In this document: one piece after another, positions 57,840-64,000 of the stretch
Numbering within the stretch: the stretch's first letter is position 1
How the letters are laid out: every line of letters starts with the position of its first letter
Assembly (NCBI GenBank): GCA_001898625.1
Contig: MKUP01000007.1
Span: 182,627-246,626, forward strand
From: Burkholderiales bacterium 67-32
Lineage (GTDB): Bacteria; Pseudomonadota; Gammaproteobacteria; Burkholderiales; Burkholderiaceae_B
DNA length: 64,000 nucleotides
Direction: 5' to 3'
Made by a program: the position numbers and the translations under genes
The notes under the pieces: generated by a model
What the model saw: the letters and a program-made list of their open reading frames with translations, nothing else
Told to the model about the DNA's origin: nothing
Database searches by the model: none

Positions 57840-59192
57840 TCAGCGCGCCGCGAGCAGGGTCTCGACGGCGCGTGCCACCGCCAGCAGGCGGCGGTCATGG
57901 CCGCCCGGCGCGGCCAGCATGAGCCCGACCGGCGCCGTGCCCGGTTCGTGGCAAGGTAGTGAAATGGCGCACCCGTCCAGGAAGTTGATGAAGGTCGGGT
58001 TGCGCAGCATCAGCAGATTGATCCGGCCATAGGCCTCGTCGTCGGCCAGTTCATGCAGCGCCGGCGCGATGACGGGCACCGTGGGGCAGGCGATCACGTC
58101 CAGCGTCTCGAAGTGCCGGCTCGTGCGCCGTATCCAGTCGGCGCGGCGGGTATGCAGTTCGGCGACGTCCCGGGCGGTCAGTTGCGCGCCTTTCTCGATG
58201 CGTACCTTGACGCGCGGATCGTACAGATCGCCGTGCCGGGCCATCATGTCCCGGTGCAGGGGGTAGGACTCGGCGGCCGTGTAGCCGCCCTTGGCATTGA
58301 TGGCCGCCAGTTCCGAGAATTCGGCGAAGGGCATGTCCACGATGGCCGCGCCGGCTTGCGACAGCCGTTGCAGCGTGGCCTGGAAGGCCGCGGCTACGTC
58401 GCGGTCCATGCCGTCCAGCGCCAGGGTTTGCGGTACGCCTATGCGCAGGCCGGCCAGGGGCGCCTGCTCGTTCAGGTGCATCGTGTCGCCGGACAGGACG
58501 GCGTCGACGATGGCGCAGCAGTTCACCGTGTGGCCGATGCCGCCTATGCTGTCCAGCGTGGTCGACAGCGGAAAGGCGCCGGCGGCGGGTACGCGCGCCG
58601 CCGTGGGCTTGAAGCCGGCCAGGCCGGTCAGCGCGGCGGGGATGCGGCACGACCCGCCGGGATCGGTGCCCAGGCCTGCGGCCGCCATGCCGTCGGTGAC
58701 CGAGATCGCCGAGCCCGAGGACGAACCGCCGGGGATCCGGCCGGTCTTGCGGTCGTAGGGATTGAGCGGCGTGCCGTAGTGGGGATTGAGCCCCAGCCCC
58801 GAATAGGCGAACTCCGTCATGTTCGTGCGGCCCATGACGACGAAGCCCGCCTCGCGCAGGCGGGCGACCGCCGCGGCGTCGCGCGCGGCGGGCGGGGCGT
58901 CGGCCAGCACGCGCGAGCCGGCCGTCGTGACCTGGCCTTCGATGTCGAACAAGTCCTTGATCGAGATGGGAATGCCCGCCAGGCGCCGGGTCCGTTCCCC
59001 CCGTGCGCGTGCCGCATCGGCCGCATCGGCGGCGCGCCGTGCGCTGTCGGCATCAACCAGGGTATAGACGCGCGCGCCTTCGCCGGACGGATCGACGATG
59101 CGCGCCAGGCAGGCTTCCACCAGCGCGCGGCTGGTCACGCGGCCGGCGTCCAGCTCGGCGCTCAGGTGTTCGAGGGACATCAAGGACGGCAT
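57840..59192 (-). CDS. Amidase-signature family amidase
   Basis: A 450-residue amidase. The Ser-cisSer-Lys triad is visible: Lys79 in 'GIPISIKDLFD', cis-Ser in 'IPGGSSSGSAIS' (157-159) and nucleophile Ser181 in 'TDPGGSCRIPAALTG'. It hydrolyses a small amide, or acts as an allophanate- or mandelamide-hydrolase-like enzyme. Last gene of an operon on the minus strand (FAD monooxygenase, Bug, DUF2848, cupin, amidase) and convergent with the enolase-superfamily gene. ATG 59180 is an alternative start. Confidence 0.94.
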   Translation of the reverse strand: MPSLMSLEHLSAELDAGRVTSRALVEACLARIVDPSGEGARVYTLVDADSARRAADAADAARARGERTRRLAGIPISIKDLFDIEGQVTTAGSRVLADAPPAARDAAAVARLREAGFVVMGRTNMTEFAYSGLGLNPHYGTPLNPYDRKTGRIPGGSSSGSAISVTDGMAAAGLGTDPGGSCRIPAALTGLAGFKPTAARVPAAGAFPLSTTLDSIGGIGHTVNCCAIVDAVLSGDTMHLNEQAPLAGLRIGVPQTLALDGMDRDVAAAFQATLQRLSQAGAAIVDMPFAEFSELAAINAKGGYTAAESYPLHRDMMARHGDLYDPRVKVRIEKGAQLTARDVAELHTRRADWIRRTSRHFETLDVIACPTVPVIAPALHELADDEAYGRINLLMLRNPTFINFLDGCAISLPCHEPGTAPVGLMLAAPGGHDRRLLAVARAVETLLAAR

Positions 59193-59205
59193 CGCGGAGT
59201 CTCGT

Positions 59206-59592
59206 TCAGGCGGGGTCGTAATAGTGTATTTCCAGAAGGAGACAGCCGCCGTTCGATTTGAAGGGGCCGTGCCAGGCCCCGGGAGGGCGCACCGCGTAGG
59301 TGTAGCCGGAGAACGGCGTGCCGCCGTTGCCGTTGGCGTCGTTGCCCACCGTCAGGTCGCCGGAGACCAGGAAGACTTCTTCCCAATGGTCGTGAACGAT
59401 GGCCTCCCGCGTGTGGAGGCCCGGCGGAAAGCGCAAGAGGCGGGTGCGGCTGCCCCGCTTGTTCAAGACATCCAGCGCGCCGGCGAGGATCTTCTCGCGG
59501 GCGCCGGAGGCGGGGTCGTAGCCTTCGGGCAATTGCCAGCCGTTCTCCATGTCCAACGTATGGAATTCGTCGTGCAGCTTGTTCACGGGCAT
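59206..59592 (-). CDS. Small cupin protein
   Basis: A 128-residue single-domain cupin. 'REAIVHDHWEEVFLVSGDLT' carries the metal-site His, His and Glu. 'YAVRPPGAWHGPFKS' supplies the last His. Cupins of this size act as isomerases, dioxygenases or lyases. It lies 13 bases before the amidase and 22 bases after the DUF2848 gene, so it is clearly part of the same pathway. The reaction is unknown. Confidence 0.9.
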   Translation of the reverse strand: MPVNKLHDEFHTLDMENGWQLPEGYDPASGAREKILAGALDVLNKRGSRTRLLRFPPGLHTREAIVHDHWEEVFLVSGDLTVGNDANGNGGTPFSGYTYAVRPPGAWHGPFKSNGGCLLLEIHYYDPA

Positions 59593-59614
59593 AGGGGCTC
59601 CTGATGGAAAAGGG

Positions 59615-60295
59615 TCAGCCGGCCACGGGCAGCGCCTCGGCGCGATAGCCGTGGCGCAGCGTGCGGTCCAGCACGGGGTCGTGCAATTCGAAGTCGAAGC
59701 GGGCCGAGCAGCGGATGCCGCCGTGTGCGGGAAGGGTGCCGCAGAACATCGCGCCGCCCTCGGGCAGGGCGCCCGCGCCGTCGGTGTAGCCGGCGATCAG
59801 ATCGAGCGGATGGCGCATGGCCGACACCGGGCCTTCCTGGTAGGGCACGCGCCGGCCGTCTTCCTCGATGAAGGCGCGCAGCAGCAGCCGGTCCCAATGC
59901 GCGGCCACGTCGTCGAACAGCCACCAGTCGGCGCCTATGGGTTTCTCGCACAACTGCTTGGAGATCGCCACGCCCACGGTCTCGACCTTGCGGTCGGTGT
60001 GGTCCGAGCCTATGCCGACCCACAACTGTCCGCTCGCACGCAGCATGACGAATTCGACCTCGCCGCTGGAGTCGATGCCGCTGACCTCGATGTGGTCGAG
60101 GGTGGTCAGGCGCGAGGCGGCGACGCGGTAGTACATGGGCGTGGCGGCCGGTCGCGGGACGCCCAGGGCCTCCAGCTCGGCGATATGTTTTTCCATCGCC
60201 TCGCGGTCGCGGCCGGTCCAGCCGGCGATGACGGCGTGCGAGATGGCGGTGTCGCGCGGGACCGTGCCCGCGCCGGTGATGAAGTTCAGGAGCAT
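59615..60295 (-). CDS. DUF2848 family protein
   Basis: A 226-residue protein matching the DUF2848 pattern: 'HAVIAGWTGRDREAMEKHIA', 'GVPRPAATPMYYRVAASRLT', 'WVGIGSDHTDRKVETVGVAI' and 'GAMFCGTLPAHGGI'. It looks like a fumarylacetoacetate-hydrolase-like fold by its acidic pocket residues, but that is a guess. Uncharacterised family. The flanking Bug, cupin and amidase genes suggest a step in an acid or amide catabolic route. Confidence 0.82.
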   Translation of the reverse strand: MLLNFITGAGTVPRDTAISHAVIAGWTGRDREAMEKHIAELEALGVPRPAATPMYYRVAASRLTTLDHIEVSGIDSSGEVEFVMLRASGQLWVGIGSDHTDRKVETVGVAISKQLCEKPIGADWWLFDDVAAHWDRLLLRAFIEEDGRRVPYQEGPVSAMRHPLDLIAGYTDGAGALPEGGAMFCGTLPAHGGIRCSARFDFELHDPVLDRTLRHGYRAEALPVAG

Positions 60296-60360
60296 CGTGT
60301 ATCCATCGGAATAGCGTGGCGGCCGTCATGCCACGGCATGGCGGCCGGATCCGGCCGGCG

Positions 60361-61323
60361 TCAGTCCAGCCGGGCGTTGGCGGCCTTGACCACCTTCTGC
60401 CAGTGGGCCGATTCCTGCGCGATGAAGGCGCGAAACTCGTCGGGCTTGTCGGCGATGATGGTCAGTCCCAGCGATTCCAGCCGGGTCGTGACGGCGGGGT
60501 CGTGCAAGGCCTTGGCGAACTCGGCGTTCAGCCGGTCGACGATGGGGCGCGGCGTGCCGGCGGGCGCGACGAAGCTGTACCAGTTGCCGGCTTGCACGTC
60601 GGGATAGCCGGCCTCGGCCGAGGTGGGGATGTCCGGCGCCTGCGGGCTGCGTTCCTTGGCGGTCAGCGCGATGGCCTTCAGGCGGCCGCTCTTGACGTAC
60701 TGGAGGACGTTCGAGAGGTTGTCGCACATCAGTCCGACGCGGCCGCTCAACACGTCCTGCATGGCCGGGGCGGGCCCCTGGTAGGGCACGTGCACCAGGT
60801 CCACGCCGGTGGCCGCCTTCAGCGATTCGCCGCACAGGTGGCTGGTGCTGCCGTTGCCGGCCGAGGCGAAGGTCAGCTCGCCGGGGCGCTTGCGCGCCAG
60901 CTCCACCAGTTCCTTCAGGTTGGACGCCGCGATGCCTGGATGGGCCACCAGCAGGTTGGGGGTGGACGCGGCGTTGATGACCGGATCGAAGTCCTTGGCC
61001 GGCGCATACGCGAGCTTGCTGTACACCCAGGGGTTGATGGCCAGCACGCCCGTCGTGGCCATCAGCAGCGTATAGCCGTCGGCGGGCGAGGTCGCCACTT
61101 TCGCGGCGCCCAGCGAGCCGTTGGCGCCAGCACGGTTCTCGACGACGACCGTGGTGCCCAGGGCCTTCGAGACATGGGGCGCCAGCAGGCGGGGAATGAT
61201 GTCGCTGGTGCTGCCCGGCGGGAACGGCGTCACGATGGTGATGGGGCGGCTGGGATACGGATCGGCCCAGGCCGTGGCCGACGCCAGCGCGAGGAGGGTA
61301 CCTAGTGCGAGTTTGCTGAACAT
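60361..61323 (-). CDS. Bug-family TTT solute-binding protein
   Basis: A 320-residue receptor. Signal peptide ends 'SATAWADPYPSRPITIVTPF'; 'TTVVVENRAGANGSLGA' and 'PADGYT' follow. Second gene of the five-gene minus-strand operon, 46 bases after the FAD monooxygenase. It likely delivers that pathway's substrate. Confidence 0.95.
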   Translation of the reverse strand: MFSKLALGTLLALASATAWADPYPSRPITIVTPFPPGSTSDIIPRLLAPHVSKALGTTVVVENRAGANGSLGAAKVATSPADGYTLLMATTGVLAINPWVYSKLAYAPAKDFDPVINAASTPNLLVAHPGIAASNLKELVELARKRPGELTFASAGNGSTSHLCGESLKAATGVDLVHVPYQGPAPAMQDVLSGRVGLMCDNLSNVLQYVKSGRLKAIALTAKERSPQAPDIPTSAEAGYPDVQAGNWYSFVAPAGTPRPIVDRLNAEFAKALHDPAVTTRLESLGLTIIADKPDEFRAFIAQESAHWQKVVKAANARLD

Positions 61324-61369
61324 GCTGGACTCCCGATGGAGGATGGTAGGGAAGGGAAGCGCATGAGGG

Positions 61370-62578
61370 TCAGGCTCCCTGGTGCATCTCCGGCCGCCGC
61401 AGGCTGCTGATCATGGATACCTTCAACAGGTACTCCCTGGCCAGTTGCCCGTCCCCGGCCGTGCGGGTCATCTCTTCGCGCCAGGTCTTCTGCCGCGCTT
61501 CGTCCCGCGTCTCCAGGTTGGTCTTGTTGGCGATGGTGATCTTGTTCACGTAGTCGAGCGCGACGGGCCGGCGTTCCGCCTCGTAGCGGTCCAGCAGGGC
61601 GTCGTCGGCCTGCCCCAGGCAGACGCGGGCGAGCTTGTCGGCCAGGTTGAAAGCATCATGTATGCCACCGTTCATGCCCATGCCGCCCAGCGGATTGTTC
61701 AGGTGGGCCGCGTCGCCCGCCAGGAAGGCCCGGCCCACACGGTAGCGCGGCGCTACGCGCTGGTGCACGGAATAGATGGTGCGGTGTTCGATGGCGTAGC
61801 CGGCCGGGTTCGGGTGCACGCATTGCAGGCGTCGCTGGATGCTGGCGTCGGACAGGATGTCGGCGTCGGTTTCATCGGCGCCCACCGGCAGCATCACGCG
61901 CCAGAGGCCCGGCACGCGCAGCAGGAAGAACCATTGTTCCGGGTCCGCGAAGTAGCTGACTTCGGCCAGGCCGGGAATGACGTCGGCGAAATCGAAGGGG
62001 GTGCTGGCGACCAGGAAGCGTTCGGTCCAGGTAAAGCCTTCCAGCACCACGCCCACCAGGTCGCGTACGGCGCTGCGGCCGCCGTCGGCGCCGATCAGCC
62101 AGGTGCCGCGCTCGGTCGTCTCGGCGCCGTCCGTGCCCTGGACCGTAAGCGTCACGCCGTTCGCATCCTGCCGCGCGTCGGCCACGCGCGCGTCGAAGCG
62201 GACCTCGGCATGCGGAATGCGCGCCAGCCGGTCGACCAGGAGGCCGTTCAGCTTGAACTGCTCGCACTGGAGGCGATAGGGGTGCGCGGTCTCGCCGTCG
62301 ATGGCGCCGAAGTTGAACTCGGCTACCCAGCCCTGGCGATCGCGGTATTGCATGCGCGGGGCGACCAGGCCCATGTTGATGAGTAATTTCGAAATATCGA
62401 GGCGGGCGAGCAGATCCAGCGTGGCCGGCTGGAAGGTGGAGGCGCGCAAGGTCTGGGGCAGGCTGGCCTCGGCCTCGAACACCGTCACGGGTATGCCGGC
62501 GTCCGCCAGCACGTTGGCGGCCACCAGGCCCACCGGGCCGGCGCCGGCGATCAGGACTCGTTGGTTGTTTGCGGTCAT
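61370..62578 (-). CDS. FAD-dependent aromatic-type monooxygenase
   Basis: A 402-residue class A flavoprotein hydroxylase (PHBH-like). The FAD-binding motif 'VLIAGAGPVGLVAANVLADA' starts the protein, 'WLIGADGGRSAVRD' is the DG motif, and 'FLAGDAAHLNNPLGGMGMNG' binds FAD/ribityl. It hydroxylates an aromatic or heteroaromatic acid with NAD(P)H. I chose ATG 62578; a GTG at 62608 is in frame with a poor ribosome site. Heads the Bug/DUF2848/cupin/amidase operon, divergent from a LysR gene. Confidence 0.93.
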   Translation of the reverse strand: MTANNQRVLIAGAGPVGLVAANVLADAGIPVTVFEAEASLPQTLRASTFQPATLDLLARLDISKLLINMGLVAPRMQYRDRQGWVAEFNFGAIDGETAHPYRLQCEQFKLNGLLVDRLARIPHAEVRFDARVADARQDANGVTLTVQGTDGAETTERGTWLIGADGGRSAVRDLVGVVLEGFTWTERFLVASTPFDFADVIPGLAEVSYFADPEQWFFLLRVPGLWRVMLPVGADETDADILSDASIQRRLQCVHPNPAGYAIEHRTIYSVHQRVAPRYRVGRAFLAGDAAHLNNPLGGMGMNGGIHDAFNLADKLARVCLGQADDALLDRYEAERRPVALDYVNKITIANKTNLETRDEARQKTWREEMTRTAGDGQLAREYLLKVSMISSLRRPEMHQGA

Positions 62579-62680
62579 GGCTTGCAGGGATGTGGAGGAA
62601 CGGGACACATCCTAGGAGTCTTGTCCGAGGCCCGACAAACGATTTATTCTGGACACATCTTGAGTTTTTGGAATGACCCA

Positions 62681-63670
62681 ATGCGACGCAGGCTGCCCAG
62701 CATCGGTGCGTTGACCGCCTTCGACGCGGCCGCCCGCCACCTCAGCATCACCCGCGCGGCGGCCGAGCTGGCGCTGACCGAAAGCGCCGTGTCGCGGCAG
62801 ATCTCGCTGTTGGAAGAACAACTGGGCGTGCGGCTGTTCCACCGCATCAAGAAGCGCATTTCCCTGACTCGCGCGGGCGCCATGTATGGCGAACGGGTGA
62901 TGCAGACCATAGAACGCATCGAGCGCGACACGCAGGAGGTCATGGGACATGAAGGCGGCGGCGTGGTACTCGAGATCGCCGCGCTGCCCACCGTCGGGTC
63001 GCAGTGGCTGGTGCCCAGGCTGGCTTCGTTCTACGAGGGCCAGCCCGGTGCGACCGTGCACGTCAGCGCGCGCAGTACGCGTTTCTTCTTCAGCGAAAGC
63101 GCGCTGGACGGCGCCCTGTATTTCGGCGCGCCCGACTGGCCCGGCGCCGGCGTCGATCACCTGTTCGACGAGGTGCTGCTGCCGGTGGGCAGCCCGGCAT
63201 TGCTGCGGGGCGCCGCCGCGCTCGGCCCGCGTGGCATCGTGGGCTGTCGGCTGCTGCACCTGATGACGCGCCCCGAGGCCTGGCGACACTGGTGCGCGGC
63301 GGCGGGGCTGGCCGACGTCAACGTCATGCGGGGGCCTCGTTTCGAGATCCAGTCCATGCTGATCAGCGCCGCCTGCGCCGGCCTGGGCGTGGCGCTGCTG
63401 CCGCGTTTCCTGATCGGCGACCAACTGCGGTCGGGCAAGCTCAAGGTGCTGTCGGATCTGGCCGTGCGCAGCGAAGGCGCCTATTACTTCGCCTATCCGG
63501 TGGAAAACGCCGGCGACCCGGTGCTGGCGGATTTTCGCGCCTGGCTGCAGGCGCAGACCGAATCCCTCAGGAAGCGGACACGGGCAGGCGGTACCGCTCC
63601 AGCCGCTCGCGGTCTATCCAGTCGTCCAGGCAAGGGGAGGACGGCAGCGCCACGCGGCCGCGCCGGATGA
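62681..63670 (+). CDS. LysR-family (GcvA-like) transcriptional regulator
   Basis: A 329-residue LysR regulator of the GcvA type. The HTH region is 'LSITRAAAELALTESAVSRQ' and the substrate domain has 'EIAALPTVGSQWLVPRLASF'. The core family ends near 'FRAWLQAQTES'. About 35 extra, basic, low-complexity residues follow and overlap the opposite-strand enolase-superfamily gene by 104 bases. It is divergent from, and probably controls, the FAD monooxygenase operon. Confidence 0.92.
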   Translation: MRRRLPSIGALTAFDAAARHLSITRAAAELALTESAVSRQISLLEEQLGVRLFHRIKKRISLTRAGAMYGERVMQTIERIERDTQEVMGHEGGGVVLEIAALPTVGSQWLVPRLASFYEGQPGATVHVSARSTRFFFSESALDGALYFGAPDWPGAGVDHLFDEVLLPVGSPALLRGAAALGPRGIVGCRLLHLMTRPEAWRHWCAAAGLADVNVMRGPRFEIQSMLISAACAGLGVALLPRFLIGDQLRSGKLKVLSDLAVRSEGAYYFAYPVENAGDPVLADFRAWLQAQTESLRKRTRAGGTAPAARGLSSRPGKGRTAAPRGRAG

Positions 63671-64000
63671 CCGGCTCGGCGGGTACGATCTGCTCGGCCA
63701 GGGTCAGGAAGAACGTCTGTTCCGCGGCGAAGGCGCAGTCGGCGGCAGGCACGGCCGCGGCCTGCTGCAGGTTGATCAGGGTACCCAGCGCGCTTTCCGC
63801 ATAGATACCGGTGGCGACCCGGGCGCCGTAGCGGCGTGCCAGTTCGCCGATGGCCAGCGTTTCGGTCATGCCTATGCGCCCGGGCTTGGCGCTGAGCGAG
63901 CGCGCGCCCCGTTCCAGGAACAGCGCCGCGTCGGCGGCCGTGGCGCAGGGGCTGTCCACCAGGATGGGCAGCGCGGTGCCGCGCTGCAAGGCCTCGAACT
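63567..64000 (-). CDS. Enolase-superfamily (MR/MLE) enzyme, 5' end cut off
   Basis: The C-terminal 144 residues of a mandelate racemase/muconate lactonizing-type enzyme run off the right edge. Visible parts are 'ILVDSPCATAADAALFL' (metal-site Asp where the family usually has DES), 'ARSLSAKPGRIGMTETLAIG' with the acid-base Lys region, and 'GIYAESALGTLINLQQAAAV'. The 'K-P-G-R-I-G' stretch recalls OSBS/NSAR-type members. The N-terminal capping domain is outside the window, so the reaction is not assignable. It is convergent with and overlaps the LysR gene. Confidence 0.88.
   Translation of the reverse strand, partial: FEALQRGTALPILVDSPCATAADAALFLERGARSLSAKPGRIGMTETLAIGELARRYGARVATGIYAESALGTLINLQQAAAVPAADCAFAAEQTFFLTLAEQIVPAEPVIRRGRVALPSSPCLDDWIDRERLERYRLPVSAS

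Overview
The window is very GC-rich, has strong G/C third-position bias, and is packed with periplasmic receptors of the Bug family (tripartite tricarboxylate transporter solute-binding proteins). It also carries LysR and IclR regulators next to catabolic cassettes. This pattern is typical of Alcaligenaceae (Bordetella, Achromobacter and relatives). No rRNA, tRNA, CRISPR array, insertion sequence or phage gene was seen. The DNA looks like an ordinary chromosomal stretch of accessory catabolism and regulation, with no intergenic gap above 300 bases.

Layout. 1-3444 (minus): a Bug receptor cut by the window edge, a four-domain rhodanese, a thiol dioxygenase-type cupin and a VOC protein. 3592-9089: an alpha/beta hydrolase, two translationally coupled IclR regulators, a MaoC hydratase, an acyl-CoA dehydrogenase and a Bug receptor. 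9216-13957: a LacI regulator and an operon (Bug, HpcH/HpaI aldolase, aconitase-family large and small subunits) whose leader holds two copies of a perfect palindrome. 14050-17867: a nitrobindin-like protein, then a lipoprotein with PKD and dockerin-like modules coupled to an exported cohesin-like protein. 17902-25095: small membrane and lipoprotein genes, then a LysR-flanked operon of pirin, isochorismatase-like hydrolase, XapX, amidohydrolase and an MFS carrier. 25152-33613: penicillin acylase, AraC regulator, MFS carrier, MaeB malic enzyme and a LysR. 33626-37054: ankyrin protein, a 53-residue zinc-ribbon protein and a NarL-type two-component pair.

37173-42757 is a sigma-54 island. A PrpR-type enhancer-binding protein is divergent from two PrpF-family isomerase genes that flank a Bug gene. 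Both minus-strand transcription units have near-consensus -24/-12 promoters, with TTTCA/TGAAA palindromes upstream. 42847-48640 holds a LysR, a tiny lipoprotein, a GGDEF/EAL protein, a FeeM-like N-acyltransferase and a TauE/SafE permease. 48693-53967 is an IclR-linked CoA pathway (Bug, CoA ligase, zinc alcohol dehydrogenase, enoyl-CoA hydratase) in which two divergent promoter regions share a 17-base operator-like motif. 53977-64000 has LysR regulators, two more Bug receptors, enolase-superfamily enzymes, an amidase, a cupin, a DUF2848 protein and an FAD monooxygenase.

The common theme is one catabolic cassette, one Bug receptor and one dedicated regulator. There are seven Bug genes and no TctA/TctB membrane gene, so the receptors must share transporters encoded elsewhere or act as sensors. 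The most unusual items are the dockerin/cohesin-like pair, the LacI-controlled aconitase/aldolase operon with an altered small-subunit motif, and the sigma-54/PrpR/PrpF/Bug cluster.
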